From: Serratia surfactantfaciens
GTDB taxonomy: Bacteria > Pseudomonadota > Gammaproteobacteria > Enterobacterales > Enterobacteriaceae
Assembly (NCBI RefSeq): GCF_001642805.2
Contig: NZ_CP016948.1
Location: 4,402,001-4,466,000, forward strand
DNA length: 64,000 nucleotides
Direction: 5' to 3'
The notes below the pieces were generated by a model. The model worked only from the letters and a program-made list of their open reading frames with translations. It did no database searches and was not told where the DNA came from. The translations under genes and the position numbers were made by a program. Shown piece by piece: positions 23,958 to 36,921 of this stretch (its first letter is position 1; each line of letters begins with the position of its first letter).

Positions 23958-25466
23958 ATGACGCCATCATCCCTTCTGGCAGAACGAATTTCCCGCCTCA
24001 GCAGCGCGCTGGAGAGCGGTCTCTATGAGCGGCAAGAAGCGATCCGCCTGTGCCTGCTGGCGGCGCTGAGCGGCGAAAGCGTATTCCTGCTCGGCCCGCC
24101 CGGCATCGCCAAAAGCCTGATCGCGCGCCGGCTGAAGTTTGCCTTCCGCAACGCCCGCTCCTTTGAATACCTGATGACGCGCTTTTCCACGCCGGAAGAG
24201 GTCTTCGGCCCGCTCTCTATTCAGGCGCTGAAAGACGAAGGGCGCTACCAGCGCCTGACCGCCGGCTATTTGCCGGAAGCGGAGATCGTGTTTCTGGACG
24301 AAATCTGGAAGGCCGGCCCGGCGATCCTCAACACCCTGCTGACGGCGATCAACGAACGGCGCTTTCGCAACGGTAACAGCGAAGAGCCGATCCCGCTGCG
24401 CCTGCTGGTCACCGCCTCCAACGAACTGCCCGAAGCGGACAACAGCCTCGAAGCCCTGTATGACCGCATGTTGATCCGCCTGTGGCTGGACAAGGTGCAG
24501 GATAAGCAGAATTTCCGCTCGCTGCTGGTCAACCGCCAGAGCGAAAGCCAAAACCCGGTGCCGGCGGCGCTGAGCGTCAGCGACGAAGAGTTTCTGCAGT
24601 GGCAACCGCAGATCGATAAGGTGGCGCTGCCGGAAGCCTGCTTCGAGTTGATTTTCCAGCTGCGCCAGCGGCTGGACGCGCTGGAACAGGCGCCGTACGT
24701 CTCTGACCGGCGCTGGAAAAAAGCCCTGCGCCTGCTGCAGGCCTGCGCCTTCTTCAGCGGGCGCGACGCCATCGCCCCGCTCGACCTGATGCTGCTGAAA
24801 GACTGCCTGTGGCACGATCTCACCTCGCTGAAGCTGCTGCAACAGCAGATCGACCAGTTGCTGACCGAATCGGCCTATCAGCAGCAGTCGATGCTGATCC
24901 AGCTGCAACAGATCCATACCCGCTGGCTGCAGGATCAGCAACAACAGAGCGACCGGCAGGCCATCAGCCTGGTGAAAAAAGGCGGCATGTTCAGCCGCAA
25001 ACCGCAATACGCGCCGGCCACGCCGTTCGCCGGCGGCACCCTCACCCTGCTGTTGCAAAAGCCGCTGCAGTTGCATGACATTCAGGTCAACCATCTGAGC
25101 ATCGAAAGCAGCGCGCTGGACAACTGGCTGCAAAAAGGCGGCGACGTGCGCGCCAAGCTAAATGGCATCGGCTTCGCGCAGCCGATCGATTTGGAAGTGG
25201 ACGACCAACTGCACCTGACGGTGCTGGACGTCAGCCGCCAGCCGTCGTTGCTGGCGCTGCCGGGCAAACAGGCCACCGCCACGCCGCAGGCGCTGCTGGA
25301 TGAAATGGATGCGTTGGCCCAGCGCCTGGCGGAGCAGCGCCGCGCCTTCAGCCAACATCAACCCTGTCTGTTCACGCCCGCCGCCGGTCTGGCCAAGATC
25401 GAAGCCAGCCTGCTGCAGGTGGCAGAGCAGGTTAAACAGCAACAGCAGCAAATGCGCGGCCAGTAA
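23958..25466 (+). CDS. ravA: MoxR-family AAA+ ATPase RavA
   Basis: Regulatory ATPase which, with ViaA, forms a hexameric chaperone-like complex; in E. coli it binds the lysine decarboxylase LdcI and affects Fe-S and respiratory proteins. 502 residues. Walker A GPPGIAKS lies at about 45-52, Walker [11 protein letters not shown] follows near 110, and sensor 1 is [15 protein letters not shown]-terminal extension carries the LdcI-binding-like all-beta domain. Start ATG 23958 ([14 protein letters not shown]) aligns with the E. coli N-terminus; the frame upstream to 23895 is not conserved. Confidence 0.94.
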   Translation: MTPSSLLAERISRLSSALESGLYERQEAIRLCLLAALSGESVFLLGPPGIAKSLIARRLKFAFRNARSFEYLMTRFSTPEEVFGPLSIQALKDEGRYQRLTAGYLPEAEIVFLDEIWKAGPAILNTLLTAINERRFRNGNSEEPIPLRLLVTASNELPEADNSLEALYDRMLIRLWLDKVQDKQNFRSLLVNRQSESQNPVPAALSVSDEEFLQWQPQIDKVALPEACFELIFQLRQRLDALEQAPYVSDRRWKKALRLLQACAFFSGRDAIAPLDLMLLKDCLWHDLTSLKLLQQQIDQLLTESAYQQQSMLIQLQQIHTRWLQDQQQQSDRQAISLVKKGGMFSRKPQYAPATPFAGGTLTLLLQKPLQLHDIQVNHLSIESSALDNWLQKGGDVRAKLNGIGFAQPIDLEVDDQLHLTVLDVSRQPSLLALPGKQATATPQALLDEMDALAQRLAEQRRAFSQHQPCLFTPAAGLAKIEASLLQVAEQVKQQQQQMRGQ

Positions 25467-25468
25467 CC

Positions 25469-26932
25469 ATGCTCAGTCTGGAGACGCTCGATCTGCTGCT
25501 GGCGATCACCGAAGGCGAGATGATCGAGGAGATGATCGTCGGCATGCTGGCGGCGCCGCAGCTGTCGGTGTTCCTTAAAAAGTTTCCGGCCATTCGCCGG
25601 GCGCTGGATCGCGATCTGCCGCGCTGGAAGCTGCAGCTCAAGGAGCGTCTGCAGGAGGCCATGGTGCCGCCGGCGCTGGCGCAGGAATTCTATCGCTACC
25701 AGCAGTGCCAGCTGGAGAACAACACTCAGTTCTATCACAACCTCAACGACACCATGGAGCTACTGCGCCAGCTGGTCTCACCGTTTTATGAACAGGCGCG
25801 CGCGCTGGTGGACGCCGCCGATCTGCCCAATCATCCGCTGGACGACAGCTTTCAAACCCTGTTCCTGCAGCGCTGGCGCATCAGCCTGACGCTGCAGGCC
25901 ACCATGTTGCACCACCAGCTGCTGGAACAAGAACGCGAGCAACTGATGGCGGAACTGCAGGAGCGCCTGGCGCTGAGCGGCGCGCTGGAGCCGCTGCTGT
26001 CGGAAAACGACACCGCCGCCGGCAGGCTGTGGGACATGAGCAAAGGCCAGCTGCAGCGCGGCGACTATCAGCGGCTGGTGGAATACGGCAACTTCTTGCA
26101 GCAGCAGCCGGAGCTGAAAAAACTGGCGCAGCAACTGGGCCGCAGCTATCAGGCCAAAGCGGTACAACAACAGGACGCGCAGCCGGAACCGTTCAGGGTC
26201 ATGGTGCAGGTGCCGGCCACGTTGCCGGAAGAAGTGAGCGGCATTCATCAGAGCGACGACATCCTGCGTCTGCTGCCGCCGGAGCTGGCGACGCTGGGGA
26301 TTGAAGAGCTGGAATTCGAGTTTTATCGCCGCCTGCTGGAAAAGCGGCTGCTGAGCTACCGCCTGCAGGGCGACGTCTGGCAGGAACAGATTCTGATCCG
26401 TCAGGTCACCCACCAGCAGCAGGATCAACAGCCACGCGGGCCGTTTATCGTCTGCGTGGACACTTCAGGATCGATGGGCGGCTTCAACGAACAGTGCGCC
26501 AAGGCGTTCTGCCTGGCGCTGTTGCGCATTGCGCTGGCGGACAACCGCCGCTGCTACATCATGCTGTTCGCCAATCAGATCGTGCATTACGAACTCACCG
26601 CCGCCAGCGGCATCGAACAGGCGGTGCGCTTTCTCGGCCAGCAGTTTCGCGGCGGCACCGATCTGGCGGCCTGTCTGAACGCCACCGTCACCAAAATGGC
26701 CGAGAGCGGCTGGTTCGACGCCGATGCGGTGATCATTTCCGATTTTATCGCCCAGCGGTTGCCGGAGGAGGTAATAAAGAAGGTAAAACAGCAACAGCAG
26801 AGCCATCAGCAGCGTTTCCACGCGGTGGCGATGTCCGCCTACGGCAAACCCGGCATCATGCGCATCTTCGATCATATCTGGCGCTTCGATACCGGGTTGA
26901 AAAGCCGTTTGATGCGCCGCTGGCGGCGCTAG
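25469..26932 (+). CDS. viaA: ATPase RavA stimulator ViaA (VWA-domain protein)
   Basis: Partner of RavA. 487 residues: a helical N-terminal region rich in Leu/Gln, then a C-terminal von Willebrand factor A domain. Its metal-ion-dependent adhesion site is DTSGSMGG, with the threonine in GGTDLAA and the later aspartate in IISDF. It starts 2 bp after the ravA stop, so the pair is translationally linked. It converges with asnA, with 6 bp between stops. Confidence 0.94.
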   Translation: MLSLETLDLLLAITEGEMIEEMIVGMLAAPQLSVFLKKFPAIRRALDRDLPRWKLQLKERLQEAMVPPALAQEFYRYQQCQLENNTQFYHNLNDTMELLRQLVSPFYEQARALVDAADLPNHPLDDSFQTLFLQRWRISLTLQATMLHHQLLEQEREQLMAELQERLALSGALEPLLSENDTAAGRLWDMSKGQLQRGDYQRLVEYGNFLQQQPELKKLAQQLGRSYQAKAVQQQDAQPEPFRVMVQVPATLPEEVSGIHQSDDILRLLPPELATLGIEELEFEFYRRLLEKRLLSYRLQGDVWQEQILIRQVTHQQQDQQPRGPFIVCVDTSGSMGGFNEQCAKAFCLALLRIALADNRRCYIMLFANQIVHYELTAASGIEQAVRFLGQQFRGGTDLAACLNATVTKMAESGWFDADAVIISDFIAQRLPEEVIKKVKQQQQSHQQRFHAVAMSAYGKPGIMRIFDHIWRFDTGLKSRLMRRWRR

Positions 26933-26938
26933 GCGGGG

Positions 26939-27931
26939 TTAGAGCAGGCCTTCGACCGCCTCGCGCACTTCCGGCGACCACACGCCGCACTGCACCTGGC
27001 CGATATGCGACAGTTGCAGCAACAACATCACCAGACGCGACTGGCCGATACCGCCGCCGATGGTCTGCGGCATATCGCCGCGCAGCAACGACTGATGCCA
27101 TTCCAGCTTCATGCGCTCTTCATCGCCGGTCAATGCCAGCTGATGTTTCAGCGCGGCGGCGTCGACGCGGATGCCCATAGAAGACAGCTCGAAAGCGTCC
27201 TGCAGCACCGGGTTCCACACCACGATATCGCCGTTCAGGCCCGCCAGGCCATCCGCCGTAGGGGTGGTCCAGTCATCATAATCCGGCGCCCGCACATCGT
27301 GCGATTTGCCGTGCGACAGCTTGCCGCCGATGCCGATCAGAAACACCGCGCCCAGCTCTTTGGCGATCGCCCGCTCGCGCCCTTTGGCGTCCAGATCCGG
27401 ATAGCGCTGCAGCAGGGTTTCACTGTGCACGAACTGGATCTGATCCGGCAGGAACGGGGTCAGGCCGTGTTCGCGGCTGACTTCCGCCTCCGTCGCCTTG
27501 ATGGCAGCGTAAATGCTGCGCACGGTGCTTTTCAGATAATCCAGGCCGCGCTCGCCATCGCCCATCACTCGCTCCCAGTCCCACTGATCGACGTACACCG
27601 AGTGGATTGGCGTCAGGCGATCTTCATCCGGGCGCAGCGCCTTCATATGGGTGTACAGGCCTTCGCCGGCGCCAAAGTCGTAGCTGCCCAGAGTTTTGCG
27701 TTTCCATTTCGCCAGCGAATGCACCACTTCGAAAGTGGCGTCCGGCAGGGTTTTGACTTTGACCTGCACCGCTTTCTCGCTGCCGGAGAGGTTATCCTGC
27801 GTGCCGTCGCCCAGACGGCTGAGGATCGGAGCCTGCACTTCGATCAGACCGAGCTGCTGCTCCAGCTGGCGGGAGAAGAAGAATTTGACCTGGCTGATTT
27901 GTTGTTGTTTTTGGATAAACTGTTTTTTCAT
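26939..27931 (-). CDS. asnA: Asparagine synthetase A (ammonia-dependent)
   Basis: Makes asparagine from aspartate, ammonia and ATP via a class II aminoacyl-tRNA-synthetase-like fold. 330 residues, equal to E. coli. Conserved blocks include [42 protein letters not shown] and the motif-3-like [14 protein letters not shown] at the C-terminus. Divergent from asnC, whose product activates it; the 155-bp intergenic region should hold the AsnC sites. Confidence 0.97.
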   Translation of the reverse strand: MKKQFIQKQQQISQVKFFFSRQLEQQLGLIEVQAPILSRLGDGTQDNLSGSEKAVQVKVKTLPDATFEVVHSLAKWKRKTLGSYDFGAGEGLYTHMKALRPDEDRLTPIHSVYVDQWDWERVMGDGERGLDYLKSTVRSIYAAIKATEAEVSREHGLTPFLPDQIQFVHSETLLQRYPDLDAKGRERAIAKELGAVFLIGIGGKLSHGKSHDVRAPDYDDWTTPTADGLAGLNGDIVVWNPVLQDAFELSSMGIRVDAAALKHQLALTGDEERMKLEWHQSLLRGDMPQTIGGGIGQSRLVMLLLQLSHIGQVQCGVWSPEVREAVEGLL

Positions 27932-28086
27932 TGCCGTATCTCTTGTAAACCTGTCTCTGTTGCCATCGATTAAGCAACAAAATGATGCGCCAATTCAATA
28001 TCCGATAATCAATATTGCCTTTTCACTTTTAATCGTTCATTTTTACCCGGACAGAATTCAACAATCGTTAATTAATGGGGGATTAA

Positions 28087-28548
28087 ATGGCGGAAATTTA
28101 TCAGATCGATAATCTCGATCGCGGCATCCTCAACGCCCTGATGGACAACGCGCGTACGCCGTACGCCGAGCTGGCGAAAAACTTTGCCGTCAGCCCAGGC
28201 ACCATTCATGTGCGGGTGGAGAAGATGAAACAGGCCGGGATCATCACCGGCGCGCGCATCGACGTCAGCCCCAAACAGCTGGGCTACGACGTGTGCTGCT
28301 TTATCGGCATCATATTGAAGAGCGCCAAGGACTATCCTTCGGCGCTGAAGAAACTGGAAAGCCTGGAGGAAGTGGTGGAAGCCTATTACACCACCGGCCA
28401 CTATAGCGTCTTCATTAAAGTGATGTGCCGATCGATCGATGCGCTGCAACAGGTACTTATCAACAAGATCCAGACCATCGACGAGATCCAGTCGACAGAA
28501 ACGCTGATCTCGCTGCAGAACCCCATCATGCGTACCATCGTGCCGTAA
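28087..28548 (+). CDS. asnC: Transcriptional regulator AsnC (Lrp/AsnC family)
   Basis: Asparagine-responsive regulator that activates asnA and represses its own gene. 153 residues: an N-terminal helix-turn-helix (IDNLDRGILNALMDNARTPY...FAVSPGTIHVR, quoted in part) and a C-terminal RAM domain with TTGHYSVFIKVM. Located between asnA and mioC, upstream of oriC, as in E. coli. Confidence 0.96.
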   Translation: MAEIYQIDNLDRGILNALMDNARTPYAELAKNFAVSPGTIHVRVEKMKQAGIITGARIDVSPKQLGYDVCCFIGIILKSAKDYPSALKKLESLEEVVEAYYTTGHYSVFIKVMCRSIDALQQVLINKIQTIDEIQSTETLISLQNPIMRTIVP

Positions 28549-28570
28549 CCCGCCAAATTGCATACCCACA

Positions 28571-28610
28571 TTATCCACAGGTAGATCCCAGCCGATTCAC
28601 AGCGTACAAT
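28571..28610 (+). promoter_or_regulatory. DnaA box and candidate mioC promoter
   Basis: Perfect DnaA box TTATCCACA at 28571-28579, followed by a -10-like TACAAT at 28605-28610. The E. coli mioC promoter also carries a DnaA box and is repressed by DnaA before initiation. The -35 is weak here. Confidence 0.65.
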
Positions 28611-28648
28611 GCAGCCACTTTGAGTGAGAAGGTTGGGATCGTTGGTTC

Positions 28649-29089
28649 ATGGCAGACATTACTCTGATCAGTGGCAGTACGCTTGGCAGCGCCGAATACG
28701 TGGCTGAACATTTGGCTGAAAAGCTGGAAGACGCGGGTTTCTCTACCGAGATGCTGCACGGCCCTGAACTGGATGAACTGCCGTTGAGCGGCCGCTGGCT
28801 GGTGGTCTCCTCCACACACGGCGCCGGCGAATTGCCGGATAACCTTCAGCCTCTGCTGGAACAGATCGCCGAACAGCAACCGGATCTCTCCGAGGTGCAG
28901 TTCGGCGCCGTCGGTTTGGGCAGTTCGGAATACGACACCTTCTGCGGCGCGATCAAACTGATCGACGATCTGTTGATCGCCAGAGGCGCGAAAAGGATCG
29001 GCGATCGTCTCGAGATCGACGTGACCGAGCATGAAATTCCCGAGGATCCGGCAGAGGAATGGGTAAAAAACTGGATTAATTTACTCTAA
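28649..29089 (+). CDS. mioC: Flavodoxin-like FMN-binding protein MioC
   Basis: Flavodoxin-fold electron carrier, linked in E. coli to biotin synthase activity. 146 residues; the FMN phosphate loop is SGSTLGSAEYVA near residues 8-19, followed by SSTHGAGELP and the FMN-contact GLGSSEYDTFCGA. Transcription of mioC runs into oriC, so the gene matters to initiation control by position as well as product. Confidence 0.95.
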   Translation: MADITLISGSTLGSAEYVAEHLAEKLEDAGFSTEMLHGPELDELPLSGRWLVVSSTHGAGELPDNLQPLLEQIAEQQPDLSEVQFGAVGLGSSEYDTFCGAIKLIDDLLIARGAKRIGDRLEIDVTEHEIPEDPAEEWVKNWINLL

Positions 29090-29097
29090 TTCGGCGA

Positions 29098-29360
29098 AAG
29101 ATCGCGCGAACGATTGTGGATAACTATGCTTAAAAGCAGGGTAAAAGCCGTAGTTATCCAAATAACAACCGTAGGTCGCTTTTTGTCCTGTGCATAACAA
29201 GCCTTTTAGATCCCAGCTTATCTGCGTCGGGATCACCGATCATTCACAGCAAACGATCCTCCTTAATCTGCTGATCTTCATCGTGAATAGTCACTTATCC
29301 ACAGAGGATCGCGATCCTAATAAGAGATCCAATAAAGAGATCTTTAAATAAAAAAGATCT
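29098..29360 (+). other. oriC: Chromosomal replication origin oriC
   Basis: Between mioC and mnmG, as in E. coli, in reverse orientation. DnaA boxes: TGTGGATAA (29115-29123, R4-like), TTATCCAAA (29154-29162, R2-like), TGTGCATAA (29189-29197) and TTATCCACA (29295-29303, R1-like). Three AT-rich 13-mers ending in GATC form the duplex-unwinding element: 29317-29329, 29330-29342 and 29347-29359. Many GATC sites for Dam/SeqA are scattered through it. The stretch GATCACCGATCATTCACAG (29232 on) matches the conserved IHF/I-site region of E. coli oriC. Initiation would melt the right side, next to mnmG. Confidence 0.96.
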
Positions 29361-29469
29361 TCTTTTAATTACCGACGATCCTGACCACTTGGTCGATCGT
29401 CTAAACTTGAGTAGAATCCCCAACCCCAGGGCAAATACGATCGTTCGCAATACGGCGAGGTGCAGTTCC

Positions 29470-31359
29470 ATGTTTTATCCAGATCAATTTGACGTCATCA
29501 TCATCGGTGGTGGTCATGCAGGTACCGAGGCCGCGATGGCTGCGGCACGCATGGGGCGTCAGACTTTATTATTGACACACAATATCGATACGCTGGGGCA
29601 GATGTCCTGCAACCCGGCGATTGGCGGTATTGGTAAAGGGCATCTGGTTAAGGAAATTGATGCACTCGGCGGCCTGATGGCGACGGCGATCGACCATGCC
29701 GGCATTCAGTTTAGGATACTAAACGCCAGCAAAGGTCCTGCGGTTCGCGCCACACGCGCTCAGGCTGACCGCGTACTGTATCGCCAGGCGATTCGCACCG
29801 CGCTGGAGAATCAGCCCAACCTGATGATCTTCCAACAGCCGGTTGAGGATCTGATCGTCGAAAACGATCGCGTCGTGGGCGCTGTAACCCAAATGGGGCT
29901 GAAATTCCGCGCCAAGGCGGTGGTATTGACCGTAGGCACCTTCCTGGACGGCAAGATCCATATCGGCCTGGAAAATTACAGCGGCGGCCGCGCCGGGGAT
30001 CCTCCGTCGATCTCGCTGTCGCAGCGTTTGCGTGAACTGCCGCTGCGCGTCAACCGTTTGAAAACCGGTACCCCACCGCGCATCGACGCCCGCACTATCG
30101 ATTTCAGCGTACTGGCACCACAACACGGCGATACACCGGTGCCGGTATTCTCGTTCCTGGGCAATGCCAGCCAGCACCCGGAACAAATGGCGTGCTACAT
30201 CACCCACACCAATGAAAAAACGCATGACGTGATCCGCAATAACCTCGATCGCAGCCCGATGTATGCCGGGATCATCGAAGGGATCGGTCCACGTTACTGC
30301 CCGTCGATCGAAGACAAGGTCATGCGTTTTGCCGATCGCAACGCGCACCAGATCTTCCTCGAGCCAGAAGGCCTGACCAGCAACGAGATTTACCCTAACG
30401 GGATTTCCACCAGCCTGCCGTTCGACGTACAGATGCAGATCGTCCGTTCAATGGAAGGGATGCAGAACGCGCGTATTATTCGCCCTGGTTATGCTATCGA
30501 GTACGATTTCTTCGATCCACGCGATCTGAAACCGACGCTGGAAAGCAAATTTATTCAAGGCCTGTTCTTCGCCGGCCAGATCAACGGCACTACCGGCTAT
30601 GAAGAAGCCGCCGCACAGGGCCTGTTGGCCGGCCTGAACGCCGGCCGCTTCGCCGACGAACAAGAGGGCTGGGCACCGCGTCGCGATCAGGCCTACCTGG
30701 GCGTGCTGGTGGACGATCTCAGCACCCTCGGCACCAAAGAGCCGTATCGCATGTTTACCTCGCGCGCCGAGTATCGTCTGATGCTACGTGAAGACAACGC
30801 CGATCTCCGTCTGACGGAAAAAGGCCGTGAACTCGGTCTGGTGGACGACGTGCGCTGGGCGCGTTACAGCGAGAAGCTGGAGCGAATCGAACGTGAACGT
30901 CAACGCCTGCGCGACATCTGGATGCATCCGCACGCCGAGAACGTAGAACAGGTCAATGCATTGCTGAAAGCGCCGCTGTCGCGTGAAGCGAACGGCGAAG
31001 AGTTGCTGCGCCGTCCTGAGATGGATTACGCGCAATTGACCGGCATCGACGCCTTCGCGCCGCCGCTGGAGGATGTGCAGGCTGCCGAACAGGTCGAGAT
31101 CCAGGTCAAATACGAAGGCTATATCGCTCGCCAGCAGGAAGAGATCGAAAAACAGCAGCGCAACGAGAACACCGTGCTGCCGCTGGATCTTGATTACCGT
31201 CAGGTGTCGGGGCTGTCGAACGAGGTGATCGCCAAGTTGAACGATCACAAACCGAACTCCATCGGGCAGGCTTCGCGCATTTCCGGCATTACGCCGGCGG
31301 CGATCTCAATTCTGCTGATCTGGCTGAAAAAGCAGGGACTGCTGCGCCGCAGCGCATAA
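29470..31359 (+). CDS. mnmG: tRNA uridine-5-carboxymethylaminomethyl modification enzyme MnmG (GidA)
   Basis: FAD-dependent partner of MnmE that modifies the wobble uridine (cmnm5U34) of several tRNAs; the partner gene is also in this window, at 57.1 kb. 629 residues, the E. coli length. The N-terminal dinucleotide-binding motif [13 protein letters not shown], the [12 protein letters not shown] motif and the C-terminal helical domain ending in [16 protein letters not shown] are present. Start ATG 29470 (MFYPDQFDV) is conserved; the extended frame from 29389 falls in the oriC flank. Confidence 0.97.
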   Translation: MFYPDQFDVIIIGGGHAGTEAAMAAARMGRQTLLLTHNIDTLGQMSCNPAIGGIGKGHLVKEIDALGGLMATAIDHAGIQFRILNASKGPAVRATRAQADRVLYRQAIRTALENQPNLMIFQQPVEDLIVENDRVVGAVTQMGLKFRAKAVVLTVGTFLDGKIHIGLENYSGGRAGDPPSISLSQRLRELPLRVNRLKTGTPPRIDARTIDFSVLAPQHGDTPVPVFSFLGNASQHPEQMACYITHTNEKTHDVIRNNLDRSPMYAGIIEGIGPRYCPSIEDKVMRFADRNAHQIFLEPEGLTSNEIYPNGISTSLPFDVQMQIVRSMEGMQNARIIRPGYAIEYDFFDPRDLKPTLESKFIQGLFFAGQINGTTGYEEAAAQGLLAGLNAGRFADEQEGWAPRRDQAYLGVLVDDLSTLGTKEPYRMFTSRAEYRLMLREDNADLRLTEKGRELGLVDDVRWARYSEKLERIERERQRLRDIWMHPHAENVEQVNALLKAPLSREANGEELLRRPEMDYAQLTGIDAFAPPLEDVQAAEQVEIQVKYEGYIARQQEEIEKQQRNENTVLPLDLDYRQVSGLSNEVIAKLNDHKPNSIGQASRISGITPAAISILLIWLKKQGLLRRSA

Positions 31360-31372
31360 ATCCCGCATCCAG

Positions 31373-31407
31373 GCGGCCGTTTGCTCATCCCGTAGCCAAA
31401 CGGCCGC
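31373..31407 (+). other. Stem-loop between mnmG and rsmG
   Basis: Perfect 11-bp inverted repeat GCGGCCGTTTG/CAAACGGCCGC with a 13-nt loop and no T-run. It may be an mRNA-stabilising or partial attenuating element between the two cistrons. Confidence 0.6.
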
Positions 31408-31497
31408 TGACATCACATGTGCCCTGAATTATCATAGTCGCCTCATTGCGCCAGCTGACCATCCGCTGGTCGTTCAGCGCCTGCCAGAGGATCCGTT

Positions 31498-32118
31498 GTG
31501 CAAAAAAAATTAGACTCGCTGCTCGCGGCAGCAGGCATTGAGCTGCCCGATCAGCAGAAACAGCAGCTGCTGGGTTATGTCGGCATGCTGGATAAGTGGA
31601 ACAAGGCTTATAACCTGACGTCGGTGCGCGATCCGCAGCAAATGCTGGTGCGCCACATCCTCGACAGTATCGTGGTCAACCCGCATCTGCAGGGATCGCG
31701 TTTTATCGATGTTGGCACCGGCCCCGGTTTGCCGGGCATCCCACTGGCGATCGTTCGTCCGGATGCGCATTTCACGCTGCTCGACAGCCTGGGCAAGCGC
31801 GTGCGATTCCTGCGCCAGGTGCAGCATGAGCTGGGCCTGAACAATATCGAGCCGGTGCAGAGCCGCGTTGAGGAGTTTCCGGCCGAGCCGCCGTTCGACG
31901 GCGTGATCAGCCGGGCGTTCGCTTCGCTGCAGGATATGCTGTCCTGGTGTCACCATTTGCCGGCGAAAGGGCAGGGGCGTTTTTACGCGCTGAAAGGCGT
32001 GCGCCCGGATGAAGAGTTGGCGCAGCTGCCGGCAGGCATCAGCCTGGAGTCCATCGTGCGGCTGCAGGTGCCAGAACTGGAAGGCGAACGCCATCTGGTG
32101 GTTCTTAAGGCAAACTGA
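31498..32118 (+). CDS. rsmG: 16S rRNA (guanine(527)-N7)-methyltransferase RsmG (GidB)
   Basis: SAM-dependent methyltransferase acting on G527 of 16S rRNA; loss gives low-level streptomycin resistance in other bacteria. 206 residues. The SAM-binding motif I is [17 protein letters not shown], followed by [12 protein letters not shown] and the catalytic-region ISRAFASL. The start is GTG at 31498 (as MQKKLDSLL), supported by an upstream GAGGA. Second gene of the mnmG-rsmG unit. Confidence 0.96.
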   Translation: MQKKLDSLLAAAGIELPDQQKQQLLGYVGMLDKWNKAYNLTSVRDPQQMLVRHILDSIVVNPHLQGSRFIDVGTGPGLPGIPLAIVRPDAHFTLLDSLGKRVRFLRQVQHELGLNNIEPVQSRVEEFPAEPPFDGVISRAFASLQDMLSWCHHLPAKGQGRFYALKGVRPDEELAQLPAGISLESIVRLQVPELEGERHLVVLKAN

Positions 32119-32757
32119 GTTTGTTTTTGATCAAACAAGCGTGAATTAACGGTAGTACGGTGTGTAAAGGTAAGCAGGCTAATTAGTTGGTCGCTTTTTT
32201 TAGTTAATTTACTTTCTATTAACACAAAAAACGCGGCTAATTAGCGACAATAGAGTAATTGCATTTGGAAATAGTCACGTTAGCAATCATGTGCGAAAGA
32301 TTTGCCTTTGCTGCTAATGTTAATTGGCTGTTGGAATATTGCCCCGCTGCTTGTCAATAAAAGGTTTTCATCGGGTATACGGATTGTTTTTGAACAGTTA
32401 ACTGATAATGTTTTGATTTATATAATCTTTTGATCGCTCAAATTGCTAAAGACTGTTTGATTGACCATCGGCTATAAATCAGGAAGGGACATTACTGTGA
32501 TCGGCTTCGCGTTTCTAAACGCAACGCTGGAATAATCAGACAATTAAATGCGCCCTATTATTCCGACCGTTTTCTTGTGAAAATAGGCTGGAATAGGGAA
32601 ATTTAAATAATTGTTCACCTTTTCGCTACTTATCGATTGAATTCGTTGGTATGCCCCGTATAATTTGCTCGTTTTTTGCTGCTTGACTCAGGACAGCAAA
32701 AACAGTTGTATACGTCACTCAGCATACCCCCCCTGGGGTACGGAGAGAACAAACGTC
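32119..32757 (+). promoter_or_regulatory. Long atp leader region with main promoter
   Basis: 639 bp, AT-rich, no convincing gene on either strand. It contains the main atp promoter: -35 TTGAAT (32637-32642), 16-bp spacer, -10 TATAAT (32659-32664). A second candidate follows (-35 TTGACT near 32683, 18-bp spacer, TGTATA). The GTATAATTTG core and the downstream GCTTGACTC are shared with E. coli. The first ~500 bp show only AT-rich sequence with short palindromes such as CTAATTAG. Confidence 0.75.
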
Positions 32758-33141
32758 ATGTCTGTGTCCCTATACAGCGGGAAAGTCGCACGCAAACTGC
32801 TGTTTTTGCAGTTAATGACTTTTGTTCTGATCAGCGTTGCTTTCTGGCTGAAAAGCCCGGAATGGAGCGCTTCGGCGCTGGCGGGCGGTCTTGCCGCCTG
32901 GTTGCCGAGTGCAATGTTTATGCTGTTTGCCTTGCGCCATCAGGCGCAAACGCCGGCGCCCGGTAGGGTTGCCTGGTCGTTCGCCATCGGCGAGGGGCTA
33001 AAGGTCGTGATCACCATCGTTTTGCTGATCGTGGCGCTGGGGGTGTTCAAGGCGGAGTTTATACCGCTTGGCCTGACCTATTTAGCGGTGTTAGTGGTGC
33101 AGATAGTGGCACCGGCCGTGATTAACAGTTACCGAACTTAA
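32758..33141 (+). CDS. atpI: F0F1 ATP synthase accessory protein I
   Basis: Small membrane protein that assists assembly of the c-ring; not part of the final enzyme. 127 residues with four hydrophobic segments and the conserved RHQAQTPAPGRVAW loop. I choose ATG 32758 (MSVSLYSGKVARKLL), matching E. coli; the frame from 32665 overlaps the promoter. First gene of atpIBEFHAGDC. Confidence 0.93.
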   Translation: MSVSLYSGKVARKLLFLQLMTFVLISVAFWLKSPEWSASALAGGLAAWLPSAMFMLFALRHQAQTPAPGRVAWSFAIGEGLKVVITIVLLIVALGVFKAEFIPLGLTYLAVLVVQIVAPAVINSYRT

Positions 33142-33145
33142 CTAA

Positions 33146-33943
<798 letters not shown>

Positions 33944-33974
33944 TTTTCTTAAAACACTTGCACTTTTAAACTGA

Positions 33975-34760
<786 letters not shown>

Positions 34761-34774
34761 GGAGGGAGGGGCTG

Positions 34775-35308
34775 ATGTCTGAATTTGTAACTGTAGCTCG
34801 CCCCTACGCCAAAGCAGCTTTTGACTTTGCCGTTGAGCACCAAAGCGTAGAGCGCTGGCAGGACATGCTGGCGTTTGCGGCTGAAGTCACTCGCAATGAA
34901 CAGATTTCTGAACTGCTGTCTGGCGCGGTTGCGCCAGAAACGCTGTCCAAGACGTTCATCGCGGTTTGTGGCGATCGGCTCGACGAACATGGCCAGAACT
35001 TTATCCGTGTAATGGCCGAAAATGGACGTTTACTGGTTCTTCCTGCCGTGCTGCAGCAGTTCATCGAACTGCGCGCCTCGCTGGAATCCACCGTCGAAGT
35101 CGAAGTGCTCTCTGCGAGCGCGCTGAGCGACGAACAGCAGGCGAAAATCGCCGCTGCGATGGAAAAACGTCTGTCACGCAAAGTTAAGCTGAATTGCAAA
35201 ATTGACAAGTCTGTACTGGCCGGCATCGTTGTTCGCGCCGGCGATATGGTGATTGATGGCAGCGTTCGCGGTCGTCTTGAACGCCTGACAGACGTCTTGC
35301 AGTCTTAA
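34775..35308 (+). CDS. atpH: ATP synthase F1 subunit delta
   Basis: Connects the b-stalk to the top of the F1 alpha/beta hexamer. 177 residues; the N-terminal [12 protein letters not shown] and C-terminal [19 protein letters not shown] signatures are intact. Confidence 0.97.
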   Translation: MSEFVTVARPYAKAAFDFAVEHQSVERWQDMLAFAAEVTRNEQISELLSGAVAPETLSKTFIAVCGDRLDEHGQNFIRVMAENGRLLVLPAVLQQFIELRASLESTVEVEVLSASALSDEQQAKIAAAMEKRLSRKVKLNCKIDKSVLAGIVVRAGDMVIDGSVRGRLERLTDVLQS

Positions 35309-35320
35309 GGGGACTGGAGC

Positions 35321-36862
35321 ATGCAACTGAATTCCACCGAAATCAGCGAACTGATCAAGCAGCGCATTGCTCAGTTCAATGTAGTGAGCGAAGCTCACAA
35401 TGAAGGTACTATCGTTTCCGTCAGCGACGGGATCATCCGCGTACACGGCCTGGCCGAAGTTATGCAGGGCGAAATGATCGCGCTGCCTGGCAACCGTTAC
35501 GCAATCGCATTGAACCTGGAGCGCGACTCCGTCGGTGCCGTGGTCATGGGTCCGTACGCGGATCTGGCCGAAGGCATGAAGGTGAAATGCACCGGCCGTA
35601 TCCTGGAAGTTCCAGTCGGTCGTGGTCTGCTGGGCCGCGTAGTTAACACCCTGGGCGCACCAATCGACGGCAAAGGCCCGATTGAGAACGACGGTTTCTC
35701 TCCGGTAGAAGCTATCGCGCCAGGCGTTATCGAGCGTCAGTCCGTTGATCAGCCGGTTCAGACTGGCTACAAATCCGTTGACGCCATGATTCCAATCGGC
35801 CGTGGCCAGCGTGAGCTGGTGATCGGTGACCGTCAGACCGGTAAAACCGCGCTGGCGATCGATGCGATCATCAACCAACGCGACTCCGGCATCAAATGCG
35901 TTTACGTGGCTATCGGCCAGAAAGCTTCCACCATCGCTAACGTGGTGCGCAAACTGGAAGAGCACGGCGCACTGGCCAACACCATCGTGGTAGTGGCGAC
36001 CGCTTCCGAGTCTGCTGCACTGCAATACCTGGCGCCATACGCCGGTTGCGCAATGGGCGAATACTTCCGTGACCGCGGTGAAGATGCGCTGATCGTGTAC
36101 GATGACCTGTCCAAACAGGCCGTTGCTTACCGCCAGATTTCCCTGCTGCTTCGTCGTCCGCCAGGTCGTGAAGCTTACCCAGGCGACGTATTCTACCTGC
36201 ACTCCCGTTTGCTGGAGCGTGCAGCGCGCGTTAACGCCGAATACGTTGAAGCCTTCACCAAAGGTGAAGTTAAAGGCCAAACCGGTTCACTGACCGCTCT
36301 GCCGATCATTGAAACCCAGGCGGGTGACGTTTCCGCGTTCGTTCCGACCAACGTAATCTCGATTACCGATGGTCAGATCTTCCTGGAATCCAACCTGTTC
36401 AACTCCGGTATTCGTCCGGCAGTTAACCCGGGTATCTCCGTATCCCGTGTTGGTGGCGCCGCGCAGACCAAGATCATGAAGAAACTGTCCGGCGGTATCC
36501 GTACCGCGCTGGCGCAGTATCGTGAATTGGCTGCGTTCTCCCAGTTCGCATCCGATCTGGACGACGCGACCCGCAAACAGCTGAGCCACGGTCAGAAAGT
36601 GACCGAGCTGCTGAAACAGAAACAGTATGCGCCGATGTCGGTCGCACAACAGTCTCTGGTGCTGTTTGCCGCAGAACGCGGTTACCTGAACGACGTCGAA
36701 GTCGCCAAAGTGGTGAGCTTCGAAGCCGCGCTGGTAGCCTATGCGGACCGCGAGCACGCCGAGCTGCTGAACCACATCAACCAAACTGGCAACTTCAATG
36801 ATGAGATCGAGGGCAAGTTGAAAGACATCCTCGAGACCTTCAAGAAAACCCAGTCCTGGTAA
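35321..36862 (+). CDS. atpA: ATP synthase F1 subunit alpha
   Basis: Non-catalytic nucleotide-binding subunit of the F1 hexamer. 513 residues, the E. coli length. Walker A GDRQTGKT near 169-176, Walker [12 protein letters not shown], the arginine finger in the [14 protein letters not shown] block, and the N-terminal delta-binding helix [16 protein letters not shown]. Confidence 0.98.
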   Translation: MQLNSTEISELIKQRIAQFNVVSEAHNEGTIVSVSDGIIRVHGLAEVMQGEMIALPGNRYAIALNLERDSVGAVVMGPYADLAEGMKVKCTGRILEVPVGRGLLGRVVNTLGAPIDGKGPIENDGFSPVEAIAPGVIERQSVDQPVQTGYKSVDAMIPIGRGQRELVIGDRQTGKTALAIDAIINQRDSGIKCVYVAIGQKASTIANVVRKLEEHGALANTIVVVATASESAALQYLAPYAGCAMGEYFRDRGEDALIVYDDLSKQAVAYRQISLLLRRPPGREAYPGDVFYLHSRLLERAARVNAEYVEAFTKGEVKGQTGSLTALPIIETQAGDVSAFVPTNVISITDGQIFLESNLFNSGIRPAVNPGISVSRVGGAAQTKIMKKLSGGIRTALAQYRELAAFSQFASDLDDATRKQLSHGQKVTELLKQKQYAPMSVAQQSLVLFAAERGYLNDVEVAKVVSFEAALVAYADREHAELLNHINQTGNFNDEIEGKLKDILETFKKTQSW

Positions 36863-36921
36863 CGCCGAACGGTCCTGCTGTTGAAAGACAGCAGGCCGTC
36901 TGGCACTGAGGAGAAGCAGAG

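Noticed and set aside
29389..29469. Upstream extension of mnmG into the oriC flank
   Set aside because: Residues before MFYPDQFDV are not conserved and the region belongs to the origin and promoter.
32119..32664. Possible hidden gene or small RNA in the long rsmG-atpI gap
   Set aside because: No frame with a ribosome site and no terminator-plus-promoter pair; the gap is also long in E. coli and holds atp promoters.
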